Shown one piece after another: positions 8,705 to 16,014 of a stretch of DNA of 64,000 nt (positions within the stretch are counted from its first letter, which is position 1; each line of letters starts with the position of its first letter). The translations under genes were made by a program, and so were the position numbers. The notes beneath the pieces are model-generated. The model ran no database searches, was not told the origin of the DNA, and saw nothing but the letters and a program-made list of their open reading frames with translations. Origin of the DNA: Thalassobacillus_A hwangdonensis (GTDB lineage Bacteria > Bacillota > Bacilli > Bacillales > Halobacillaceae); assembly GCF_042675915.1 (NCBI RefSeq), contig NZ_JBHTKL010000006.1, positions 310,001 through 374,000 of the forward strand. The letters run 5' to 3'.

Positions 8705-8788
8705 ACTTATCCTTCCCTTCCTACTTTCTTGATTCTATTCTAGGAACAGTAGGAAATAATGTCCAAATATGTGCCCGAAATAAAATTA

Positions 8789-8820
8789 GAGGCTCCCATA
8801 CACATTGTGCTGGGAGCCTC
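8789..8820 (-). terminator. Terminator of the HD-GYP gene
   Basis: A perfect 10-bp stem GAGGCTCCCA / TGGGAGCCTC follows the minus-strand stop at 8832. The minus strand beyond it is T-rich. Confidence 0.75.
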
Positions 8821-8831
8821 ATTCTTTAAAT

Positions 8832-9443
8832 TTATAAAGGAAGAGATTTTTTCATACTCTTCTCACGGATGAATTCTTCAAAGAGATCGACATAATCTGC
8901 ATCATAGTGGGTATCCCCATGCTTCCTCAAGTCTTCAAGCGCCTCTCCTGGTGTGAAAACTTTCCCATAGGATCTTGCACTTATCATGGCATCATAACTA
9001 TCGATGATCCGCAAGATTCTCACACAGGAATCCAGCCTTGCACCCTGCAATCCATAAAGATAGCCGGAACCATCGAGGTTTTCGTGATGATACAAGACCA
9101 CATCTGGTTCTAATTTAATGTCCGTATGGTCACTCAAAATTTCAGTACCATATCGCGGATGCCCTTTTAAAATATGCCACTCCATATTAGTAAGTGGACT
9201 TCGCTTCTGTAAGATGCGCTTCGGGACCTGCAGCTTTCCGATATCGTGAAGCAGCACAGAAAGCACCCGTGAAGGCACCAGCATTTTCGACAATGACCAA
9301 TAATCACAGAACCTTACATAATAATCGGTTACCTGTAACGAATGTTGATATGTAATGGCGTCATGTTTCCGGAGCTGTTCTAGTAAATCCTTTGCAGAAG
9401 GAGAATACACATTTAAGTAATAATCCAAAGGGGAAAAACTCAT
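8832..9443 (-). CDS. HD-GYP-type phosphohydrolase
   Basis: A compact 203-residue protein made almost wholly of an HD-GYP domain. Visible motifs are VLLHDIGKLQVPKRIL (HD pair), HPRYGTEIL, and HHENLDGSGY, where the GSGY/GYP part identifies the HD-GYP subgroup. Later DSYDAM completes the metal site. Such enzymes usually hydrolyse cyclic di-GMP or act on related nucleotides. No sensor domain is attached, so input must come from elsewhere. It is divergent from a diguanylate cyclase (9745-10824), which makes a cyclic di-GMP link attractive. The ATG at 9443 has a GGAGG site. Confidence 0.85.
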   Translation of the reverse strand: MSFSPLDYYLNVYSPSAKDLLEQLRKHDAITYQHSLQVTDYYVRFCDYWSLSKMLVPSRVLSVLLHDIGKLQVPKRILQKRSPLTNMEWHILKGHPRYGTEILSDHTDIKLEPDVVLYHHENLDGSGYLYGLQGARLDSCVRILRIIDSYDAMISARSYGKVFTPGEALEDLRKHGDTHYDADYVDLFEEFIREKSMKKSLPL

Positions 9444-9485
9444 CTTTCATACCTCCATTTAGGAGCCGGTTGCACTAGTGACTCC

Positions 9486-9518
9486 CGATAACTCAAGTGC
9501 CCACATGAAGAGTTATCG
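9486..9518. other. Inverted repeat in the divergent region
   Basis: CGATAACTC and GAGTTATCG form a perfect 9-bp stem with a 15-nt loop, 43 bases upstream of the HD-GYP start. In the roughly 300-base gap between the two divergent genes this is the only clear element. It may be an operator or a leader hairpin. Confidence 0.45.
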
Positions 9519-9744
9519 TTCATTGCCTTCTCTTCGTTGATGTGTGAAGCAGTTATAGCCTTGCTTTGTACCTATTATAATCACTTTTCGGCTTTAATAC
9601 TAGTTCATACTGGTGAGGAAAAAGGAATTTTATGATTATTTCACAAAGATTTTACATTCTCTTTTCGACATATTTCTTAAAAATGCTATACTTTTAGATA
9701 ACTATATTTGTAACGATTACCAGTAATGGAAATAGGTGATTTAT

Positions 9745-10824
9745 TTGATTAAGGATCTCGCAGCAAACGCTGCTGTTCTCATATCCTGCTTTTATTTGAT
9801 GAGTAAAATCTTCCCCAAACCTTTGAATTCCAAGAACTCCTTGAAGACCTCGATAGGTTACGGCTTCTTCTTTGGACTACTCGGCTTACTATTGATGTAC
9901 TTTTCCATCCAGGCGACTGATACTGTCAGGGTTGACTTGAGACATCTGGCTATCCTCTTCATAGGTTTTTATGGTGGCATTCCTGCCACGATTGTAACGA
10001 CGGTAATCATTGCAGGAAGCCGTTTCTTCTTCGGTTTTACTGAAGCAGCTTACGTTGCTGTAGCACTCTCCCTGCTGTTGGGAGGCTGTGTAATTTTGCT
10101 AGCTAAATATGCACAAATCGACAGCATAAAAGTCAAAATGTTTTTCGGGAATATCATAGGCATGTTATTTGTAACGATCGCATTATATATCACAATCAGT
10201 GATGAAGCGTTACGCCAGGAAATCTTACTTTTCTATTGGCCGTTTGGAATCATTGCAGGGCTCTTAGCAGTGAAAGTATTCATTGATATGCAGGAAGCCA
10301 ACCGCTTATTCCACTTCTATAAAGAATCGGCCGAAGTGGACTTCTTGACTGGACTGAACAACGTACGGCAATTTGACTACTATTTGAATATCTTTACAAC
10401 CAGGTTTAAAGAAAAGCATGAGAGTTTATCCATTCTGGTAATTGATATCGATCATTTCAAGAAAGTGAATGATACTTACGGCCATGATGCAGGGGATGAA
10501 GTGCTGAAACAGCTTGGAGCGATCTTAAACGAGACCTCTCGGGACATGGATATTGTCTCGAGAAACGGCGGTGAGGAATTCTCAATATTGCTTCCTAATT
10601 GCAGGCTTACCCAGGCGACTGCTGTTGGAGAACGGATAAGAAAGCGGGTAGAAAACAACACGTTTGTCTTACCGGACAATCAGCCGCTCCATATAACTGT
10701 TTCCATCGGGGCTTCGAGCCTGACGAAGCAGGACGTAGTAATCAAAGACTTCCTGAAACGTGCCGACGTCGCTTTATACGAAGCAAAAGAAAGCGGCCGC
10801 AACAAACTATGCATCGCCCAATAA
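9745..10824 (+). CDS. dgcK: DgcK-like membrane diguanylate cyclase (5TM + GGDEF)
   Basis: The N-terminal half (about residues 1-185) has five to six membrane helices of the 5TMR-LYT sensor type, with FYGGIPATIVT as a landmark. The C-terminal half is a GGDEF domain: DFLTGLNNVRQFD, VIDIDHFKKVNDTYGHDAGDEVL and the active-site loop RNGGEEF, which is a functional GGEEF variant. It should make cyclic di-GMP at the membrane in response to an unknown ligand. I chose the TTG at 9745 (AGGTGA five bases upstream), giving 359 residues and an N-terminus like that of B. subtilis DgcK/YhcK; an in-frame GTG at 9736 is possible. It is divergent from the HD-GYP gene. The symbol is by resemblance only. Confidence 0.82.
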   Translation: MIKDLAANAAVLISCFYLMSKIFPKPLNSKNSLKTSIGYGFFFGLLGLLLMYFSIQATDTVRVDLRHLAILFIGFYGGIPATIVTTVIIAGSRFFFGFTEAAYVAVALSLLLGGCVILLAKYAQIDSIKVKMFFGNIIGMLFVTIALYITISDEALRQEILLFYWPFGIIAGLLAVKVFIDMQEANRLFHFYKESAEVDFLTGLNNVRQFDYYLNIFTTRFKEKHESLSILVIDIDHFKKVNDTYGHDAGDEVLKQLGAILNETSRDMDIVSRNGGEEFSILLPNCRLTQATAVGERIRKRVENNTFVLPDNQPLHITVSIGASSLTKQDVVIKDFLKRADVALYEAKESGRNKLCIAQ

Positions 10825-10860
10825 TAGAGGAGCCGGGATTCACTTTCCCAGCTCCTCTAT
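10824..10860 (+). terminator. Terminator of the diguanylate cyclase gene
   Basis: ATAGAGGAGC ... GCTCCTCTAT forms a long stem that begins at the stop codon, with further inner pairing (GGGA/TCCC), followed by TTGCTTT. Confidence 0.8.
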
Positions 10861-10901
10861 TGCTTTAACGCATTGAGGGACAGTCCCCCGCTCTGCTAAA
10901 G

Positions 10902-10940
10902 CTTCACCGCGATGAGGGACTGTCACTCATCGCGGTGAAG
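10902..10940. repeat. Perfect 15-bp hairpin
   Basis: CTTCACCGCGATGAG and CTCATCGCGGTGAAG are perfect reverse complements around a 9-nt loop (GGACTGTCA). A related short palindrome, GGGACAGTCCC, lies just before it at 10877-10887. It sits between the GC-richer core and the AT-rich plsY cassette and looks like a dispersed intergenic palindrome, not a protein site. Confidence 0.7.
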
Positions 10941-10949
10941 TGCTAAGGC

Positions 10950-11063
10950 GTGAAATTTTCTGTGCCTGAGCTAACGGGTTCAGTTTTGGAAGAGAAACGA
11001 GCTGAGCAGTTATTACAAGAAGGGTTGCAGGAAAAAATAAATAACAAAGAGAAATACTTATAA
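10950..11063 (+). pseudogene. Short open frame, possible gene remnant
   Basis: A 37-codon frame from GTG (MKFSVPELTGSVLEEKRAEQLLQEGL...) with strong coiled-coil character and no convincing ribosome site. It could be the leftover end of a lost gene or a tiny peptide. The AT-rich composition matches the plsY gene that follows. Confidence 0.2.
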
Positions 11064-11096
11064 TAGCAAACTAATAATTGAGGAGACAATACTACT

Positions 11097-11675
11097 TTGA
11101 ACATTTTAACTCTAATTTCAAGTTATATAATAGGTTCAATCTCATTTGCTTTAATAGTCGGTAAAGTGTTTTATAAGAAGGATATTCGCAATTATGGTAG
11201 TGGAAATCTTGGTGCAACGAATGCTTATAGAGTTTTAGGCATAAAAGCAGGAGTAATTGTTGCAATTGCAGATATATTAAAAGGTACACTTGCTTGTTTA
11301 CTTCCGATAATACTTAGTTCTACGGTTAACCCTATTGTATGTGGTTTATTAGCCATATTAGGACACATCTTTTCTGTATTTGCTAGTTTTAAAGGCGGAA
11401 AAGCTGTAGCTACAGCGACTGGAGTTTTCTTGTTTTTGACCCCTTTAGGCGTTTTTGTTGGTTTCGTTGTATTTGTATTAACTTTGATCTTTACTAAGTA
11501 TGTATCACTTAGTTCAATGTTGGCTTGTATATCATTATTCATTTACAGTCTAATATTTGAAGATGTAGTTATCATGGCACTTTCTCTATTAATAAGCGTT
11601 TCAATAATTATTCTTCATCGACAAAACATAAAGAGAATTCTAAATGGAACAGAGAATAAAATAGTCGAAGGATAA
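11097..11675 (+). CDS. plsY: PlsY-family acyl-phosphate:glycerol-3-phosphate acyltransferase
   Basis: The 192-residue membrane protein has the three cytoplasmic motifs of PlsY: GSGNLGATNAYR (motif 1), GHIFSVFASFKGGKAVAT (motif 2) and the C-terminal HRQNIKRILNGTENKI (motif 3). PlsY moves an acyl chain from acyl-phosphate to glycerol-3-phosphate, the first step of phospholipid synthesis. It starts at a TTG with GAGGAG 11 bases upstream. The gene is clearly more AT-rich than its surroundings and is not next to parE/parC as the usual Bacillus plsY is, so I read it as a second copy, perhaps acquired. It lies next to an immunity-like gene and a possible gene remnant. Confidence 0.9.
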   Translation: MNILTLISSYIIGSISFALIVGKVFYKKDIRNYGSGNLGATNAYRVLGIKAGVIVAIADILKGTLACLLPIILSSTVNPIVCGLLAILGHIFSVFASFKGGKAVATATGVFLFLTPLGVFVGFVVFVLTLIFTKYVSLSSMLACISLFIYSLIFEDVVIMALSLLISVSIIILHRQNIKRILNGTENKIVEG

Positions 11676-11775
11676 TGAGTGTTACTTGTTAAGCGAAAGG
11701 GTACTTTTCTTCAATCAGAAGATCGGTCTCTTCTTTTTAAAGTAACGGAGCATGCTAGTTCTAGAAGGATTTAAT

Positions 11776-12186
11776 ATGAGAGGGACATGGGGAATGCAAA
11801 AACTGTTAAAAGCGAACTTTTTAAATACTGATGTTGATGAGCATACAAATGTCCTTATTATAGGCTTTGCTGATGATGAGTTTAATGCCAACGAATATGT
11901 ACTTTTACAAAAGTCATTAGTAACTGATGATAAGAGACTAGAATCGAATGAGGTCAATATTACCTATAATGATGAAATCCGTTCAACCTTTGGTGGAATT
12001 TTAAATGTAGTTTTATACAAAGATTGTGTAGAAATAGAACTAGATAATAATGCCTCAAGACAACTTCAAACGGAAAAAACAATACAAATATCTTTCGCTG
12101 AAAAAGACGATAACTTGTTGAAGTTAAAAACACACTTAATGACAATGTTTCAAGATCATGAAGGAGTATTTAAAAGCGAAGTGTAG
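11776..12186 (+). CDS. Imm10-like immunity protein
   Basis: The most likely start is the ATG at 11776, which has GAAGGA seven bases upstream; an in-frame ATG at 11752 has no spaced site. The 136-residue acidic protein reads LLKANFLNTDVDEHTNVLIIGFADDEFNANEYVLLQKSL, followed by a strand-rich middle with FGGILNVVLYKDCVEIELD. This is the pattern of the Imm10 family, immunity proteins of contact-dependent or secreted polymorphic toxins. No toxin gene is next to it, so it may be an orphan immunity gene. The family call is from memory of the pattern and needs a profile search. Confidence 0.5.
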   Translation: MRGTWGMQKLLKANFLNTDVDEHTNVLIIGFADDEFNANEYVLLQKSLVTDDKRLESNEVNITYNDEIRSTFGGILNVVLYKDCVEIELDNNASRQLQTEKTIQISFAEKDDNLLKLKTHLMTMFQDHEGVFKSEV

Positions 12187-12245
12187 TTTTTTTCCTACGC
12201 TAACGAGTGCTTTAGTTTAATAAGTGAAAAAATAATATTTCCATA

Positions 12246-12280
12246 AATAAAACGCTTAGAAAAAATCTGAGCGTTTTATT
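12246..12280 (+). terminator. Terminator downstream of the Imm10-like gene
   Basis: AATAAAACGCT and AGCGTTTTATT form an 11-bp stem with a 12-nt loop, followed by TTGC. The rest of the 12187-12434 gap shows nothing else. Confidence 0.75.
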
Positions 12281-12434
12281 TTGCTATTCACACTTTTATT
12301 TAGAATCGAACTTTTCCCAATACTGAACTTGTTAGGCTGAGTAAAAGGTATCCTTCAATAATCCATATGTTCGTTTTGTGGATGAGGAATATTTGATATT
12401 CCCTTTAGTAATCCTCATCTTCAACAATCACCTT

Positions 12435-12779
12435 CTAACAACCTACCTGAACGGCTTTTCTTATACGCTTTTCTGTTATCTTCCAATGGGATGTATTCCA
12501 TATAATTCGTTGTTTATCTATGAGGAAAATTTGAGGTGATTTATGAGGAATATTCGTATCCTTTGCGATTTCATCAGATATTCTTCTGTTTTCAATAACC
12601 TTCACCATACAGCAATCTATTTCATATTCATCTTCCTTTTTGAACGCTTTCAAATGCTTGAAAGCTCTAGCACTGATCATACAGGAGGTACTATGCTTAA
12701 AGACTAATACCGGTGAATCCGTGGAGCGTTTCCATAGGTCCTGCCAACCTTCAAATGAGGTCAGTTCATTAATACCCAT
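12435..12779 (-). CDS. ytxJ: YtxJ, bacillithiol-system redox protein
   Basis: This 114-residue thioredoxin-fold protein has the single-cysteine site FKHSTSCMISARAF near residue 33 and the cis-Pro region HKSPQIFLI, followed by a C-terminal helix. That is the YtxJ family, tied to bacillithiol as a monothiol bacilliredoxin-like protein that removes bacillithiol from mixed disulfides. I place the start at the ATG at 12779, six bases after AGGGGG; an ATG at 12785 touches that site. It lies 37 bases after the small membrane-protein gene at 12817-12975, likely in the same unit. Confidence 0.85.
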   Translation of the reverse strand: MGINELTSFEGWQDLWKRSTDSPVLVFKHSTSCMISARAFKHLKAFKKEDEYEIDCCMVKVIENRRISDEIAKDTNIPHKSPQIFLIDKQRIIWNTSHWKITEKRIRKAVQVGC

Positions 12780-12816
12780 CGCCATCCCCCTAGAAATTAA
12801 TTAATCCCTATTGCCC

Positions 12817-12975
12817 TTACCGATTACTCCTAATGTCTAACATGGAACCAAAAACTAAACCTAAAACGATACCGAGCGGGAGGCTGATCGCTAGTTGGTC
12901 AACAGCTATTCCTACGCTAGTGCCAATTGCTACACCAAGGACAATTCCTATTCCTCGGAACCTTGTCTTTTTCAT
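12817..12975 (-). CDS. Small glycine-zipper membrane protein (52 aa)
   Basis: A 52-residue frame starts at the ATG at 12975 with AGGAG eight bases upstream. After a basic start (MKKTRFR) it has two hydrophobic stretches rich in spaced glycines (GIGIVLGVAIGTSVGIA; LPLGIVLGLVFGSML), a glycine-zipper hairpin like those of small Bacillus membrane proteins often found upstream of other genes. It probably spans the membrane twice or oligomerises. It is co-directional with ytxJ (37-base gap) and probably co-transcribed. Confidence 0.65.
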   Translation of the reverse strand: MKKTRFRGIGIVLGVAIGTSVGIAVDQLAISLPLGIVLGLVFGSMLDIRSNR

Positions 12976-13063
12976 TTTCCATCTCCTATCTCATGATCAA
13001 AAGCACCTTACTATTACATACGGGTTCATTCTTCATACGTTTCATAAACTTCTATAAAAATAA

Positions 13064-13088
13064 GCGATAGCCACTATGCAGCTATCGC
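13064..13088 (-). terminator. Terminator downstream of selO
   Basis: GCGATAGC and GCTATCGC form a perfect 8-bp stem with a 9-nt loop. On the minus strand it is followed by TTATTTTTATAG. It lies about 80 bases past the selO stop. Confidence 0.65.
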
Positions 13089-13169
13089 CTGTTTCTTGAA
13101 TATTTAATTCCGGTATAAATACGTTCACTTTTACTTTTAAATAGCCATCGTTACCTATGATTGAGACCC

Positions 13170-14615
13170 TTAGGTGCCGCAGTAGGTTCGGTATGGGATG
13201 GTGGTTGGTGCTGGTGGTGTGGTATAAGCTTCTTGCTCAGCCCCGTAAGCATATGGGTCAGCAAGCACGTCGAGCAGATTCCGCATCGGCCTTAGATCAT
13301 CTTGCTCGACCGCTGCTTTCAATGCTTCTTCGACGCGATGGTTCCTTGGGATGACTGCTGGGTTGTTCGCTTTCATCCGCTCTCGCATTTCTTCCTCTGA
13401 CGCATCCTGCTCAGCCAGCCGCTTCTGCCATTTCTTATACCATACTTCGAATACTTGATCTTCCACCATCTCCACTTCTTCACCGAGAGTCAATGCCCGG
13501 AACGTATTCGTAAAGTCTGCTTCATGCTTTTTCATCAGCTTCAGCAGCTCCTGAACCAGGGCTTCATCTTCTTCCGCTTCGCCAAACAATCCGAGTTTCT
13601 TCCGCATGCCATCCAGCCAGTACTTTTTAGAAAGCTCGAGGTATCCCTCCATCGCTTCCTGCGCCATAGCCAGCGCTTTCTCCTGGTCCTCATCCAGCAA
13701 CGGAAGCAATGTCTCTGCAAACCTGGCTAGATTCCAGCCGCCGATTCCCGGCTGATTACCATATGCATAACGTCCATCAGTATCAATTGAGCTGAACACA
13801 GTCTTCGGGTCGTACGTATCCATAAACGCACATGGACCGTAATCGATCGTCTCCCCACTGATTGTCATGTTGTCAGTATTCATCACCCCATGGATGAATC
13901 CGACATGCTGCCACTTGGCGATCAGCGCAGCCTGGCGATCAATCACCCGCTCCAACAAGGAAAGATACTTGTTCTCATCCCCGGCCACATCCGGGTAATG
14001 CCGCTCAATCGCATAATTCGCCAATGAGCGCAGCTTCTCTACATCATCAAGTCCCCGTGCAAACTGGAATGTCCCTACACGAAGGTGACTCGATGCCACT
14101 CGCGTCAGAATCGCACCTTCCAATTCTGTTTCACGAATGACCGGCTCCCCAGTCGTGACCACAGCCAGGCTACGCGTCGTAGGTATTCCCAGTCCATGCA
14201 TCGCCTCACTGATAATATATTCACGAAGCATCGGTCCCAATGACGCCCGCCCATCTCCACCACGAGAGTAAGGCGTCCGACCTGACCCCTTCAACTGGAT
14301 ATCAAACCGTTCACCGTCAGGGGTCATCTGTTCTCCAAGCAATACAGCTCGTCCATCACCAAGCATCGTCAAGTTGCCGAACTGATGGCCAGCATACGCC
14401 TGTGCCAACGGTTCCGATCCATCCGGCAACTCATTACCCGCGAACACTTCTGCCGCTGACTCCTTCTGAAGTGATTCTTCATCTAACCCTAACGTTTCCG
14501 CTAAATCTTTATTGAAAATGACCAATTCCGGATCCATCACTTTCGTTGGCTCAACCTTAGTAAAAAACTCCTCAGACAATCGTACATAACTATTATCGAA
14601 ATTCCATTTATTCAT
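13170..14615 (-). CDS. selO: SelO/YdiU protein adenylyltransferase (AMPylase)
   Basis: The 481-residue cytoplasmic protein matches the SelO/YdiU pseudokinase family in length and order: an N-terminal FDNSYVRL, the nucleotide-binding loop around GDGRAVLLGE, KGSGRTPYSRGGDGRA, and the metal-binding catalytic segment HGVMNTDNMTISG. SelO binds ATP in a flipped orientation and transfers AMP to Ser, Thr or Tyr of redox proteins. The C-terminus ends YRTYCGT; the Cys is at the place of selenocysteine in animal SelO. The ATG at 14615 has AAGGGG upstream. Single-gene unit. Confidence 0.92.
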   Translation of the reverse strand: MNKWNFDNSYVRLSEEFFTKVEPTKVMDPELVIFNKDLAETLGLDEESLQKESAAEVFAGNELPDGSEPLAQAYAGHQFGNLTMLGDGRAVLLGEQMTPDGERFDIQLKGSGRTPYSRGGDGRASLGPMLREYIISEAMHGLGIPTTRSLAVVTTGEPVIRETELEGAILTRVASSHLRVGTFQFARGLDDVEKLRSLANYAIERHYPDVAGDENKYLSLLERVIDRQAALIAKWQHVGFIHGVMNTDNMTISGETIDYGPCAFMDTYDPKTVFSSIDTDGRYAYGNQPGIGGWNLARFAETLLPLLDEDQEKALAMAQEAMEGYLELSKKYWLDGMRKKLGLFGEAEEDEALVQELLKLMKKHEADFTNTFRALTLGEEVEMVEDQVFEVWYKKWQKRLAEQDASEEEMRERMKANNPAVIPRNHRVEEALKAAVEQDDLRPMRNLLDVLADPYAYGAEQEAYTTPPAPTTIPYRTYCGT

Positions 14616-14800
14616 AAATAGTTCCCCTTCAGCTTAAGACATCGTTACGAAAAAACTTCCATGGTTAGTTTCCGATTCTCACTCGTTATTATTCCTTTGC
14701 TCCAAGCATAGTCCCTCATCTATCATCTTACAAGCAATCGATTTGCTAAAAACTTGACTCTCCCCCCAGATTCATGACGAAAGCTTTTTCTAAATGCACA

Positions 14801-14826
14801 AAAAAAGAGCCCGACATATCGGACTC
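14801..14826 (-). terminator. Terminator of yuiD
   Basis: GAG(C)CCGA ... TCGG(A)CTC directly follows the yuiD stop. On the minus strand it is followed by TTTTTT. Confidence 0.75.
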
Positions 14827-15300
14827 TCAATCATTTTCAAATTTTGCTGCAATCACACCTAATGCCACTCCAAGCAATGCACCACCGACAACTTCCAGAG
14901 GCTGATGTCCCAACAATTCCTTCAATTCTTTTTCCCGCTCGACGAACTCGAAGCTCGGGAAATCTCCGGACAGTTTTGCAAAATTGTCTTCCAGCTCATT
15001 GACCAGCTGCGCGATTTCACCGGTATGGCGGCGGATGCCCTGCGCATCATACATGACGATCACTCCAAAGATTGTCGCCAATGCTGTCTCCGTATGGCGT
15101 GATCCCTTATTGGCAGCAATATAGGATGCAAGTGCAGATACACCAGCCGAATGCGAACTCGGCATCCCGCCGGTCGTCGCAATCTGTTTGACATCCCACT
15201 TTCCTGTCATCCGTTTATGCGTAACTATCTTCAAGGCCTGCGCTAGACCGATGGCGGACAATGCCGTCCACACCCCACGGTTCATTTTCTTATTCATCAT
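14827..15300 (-). CDS. yuiD: YuiD-type divergent PAP2 phosphatase
   Basis: The 157-residue protein has the divergent PAP2 (DUF212) pattern: N-terminal helix with AQALKIVTHKR, then ATTGGMPSSHSAGVSALASYIA (the PSSH motif), and VMYDAQGIRRHTGEQA-like MYDAQGIRRHTGEIAQLVNEL with the second His. PAP2 enzymes remove phosphate from lipid or small phosphates at the membrane; the substrate of YuiD is not known. I chose the ATG at 15300 (GGAGGG five to six bases upstream) rather than a GTG at 15312, giving the usual length of about 158 residues. Confidence 0.85.
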   Translation of the reverse strand: MMNKKMNRGVWTALSAIGLAQALKIVTHKRMTGKWDVKQIATTGGMPSSHSAGVSALASYIAANKGSRHTETALATIFGVIVMYDAQGIRRHTGEIAQLVNELEDNFAKLSGDFPSFEFVEREKELKELLGHQPLEVVGGALLGVALGVIAAKFEND

Positions 15301-15379
15301 TTCACCCTCCACTTGTCCAAATATCTTCTATCTTTTCATTACCCTAACCCTTTAGGTTTTATTCGAAAGAGGATGAAAA

Positions 15380-15404
15380 AAAGGCCCCAATGACTGGGAC
15401 CTTT
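15380..15404 (-). terminator. Terminator of the lipoprotein gene
   Basis: AAAGG(C)CCCA ... TGGG(A)CCTTT forms a short stem 13 bases past the stop at 15417. It is followed on the minus strand by TTTTTCATCC. Confidence 0.65.
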
Positions 15405-15416
15405 CCTATAGACTAC

Positions 15417-15902
15417 TTACCATGTGATTTTCGGAGATTCTTTCACTTTCGCACCTTGAGTGATATCATCGGACCCTGTACCGACACCGATTTGCAAGTC
15501 ATATACTTCAAAAAGTGTTCCGTATGCATCCTTCGATGGACCATCAAGGTCATCATTATAAATCGCAGCATTGGAAGCAAGGTTCCTTACGAAGTTATCG
15601 CCCATTTCCTTGCGTGTTTCTTCGTTCATGCTTGCTCCTACTTGAAGTGTCATCAAAATTTTGCCTCCATCCACTTCAATGTAGGCATCTTTCACACCAT
15701 CATATCCTTTGATGGTTTCGTAGGACATCTTCTTTACATCCTCAGATATTTCAATGTCTTCAGGCTTCAGTTGTGTATTTTCCGCATGTTCTTTTTCGGA
15801 TGAAGCTGCTTTTTTATCTGTTGATGCTGATTCATCCTGTCCGCATGCTGCCAGTACTATTGAAAAAACGACCAGTAGCATTGCGATGATTATCTTTTTC
15901 AT
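15417..15902 (-). CDS. Lipoprotein of unknown function
   Basis: The 161-residue product has a clear lipoprotein signal (MKKIIIAMLLVVFSIVLAAC, Cys20 as lipidation site), then a charged linker of about 25 residues and a small alpha/beta domain with GYDGVKDAYIEVDGGKILMTLQV. The mature domain suggests a small extracytoplasmic binding or regulatory lipoprotein; I cannot name the family. The ATG at 15902 has GGGGGAG upstream. Single-gene unit between yuiD and the CoA-disulfide reductase gene. Confidence 0.65.
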   Translation of the reverse strand: MKKIIIAMLLVVFSIVLAACGQDESASTDKKAASSEKEHAENTQLKPEDIEISEDVKKMSYETIKGYDGVKDAYIEVDGGKILMTLQVGASMNEETRKEMGDNFVRNLASNAAIYNDDLDGPSKDAYGTLFEVYDLQIGVGTGSDDITQGAKVKESPKITW

Positions 15903-16014
15903 TAATGACTCCCCCTAGATGTATCGTTCCTGTTGCAACTTTTGCATTATATCATTCTTTGATTTACAGAAACATACATCCCGACCGGTTACCATAAATA
16001 GGATGATTCATCCC

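Noticed and set aside
9444..9744. A cyclic di-GMP riboswitch in the leader of the HD-GYP or cyclase gene
   Set aside because: The conserved GEMM core segments were not found, only a simple inverted repeat.
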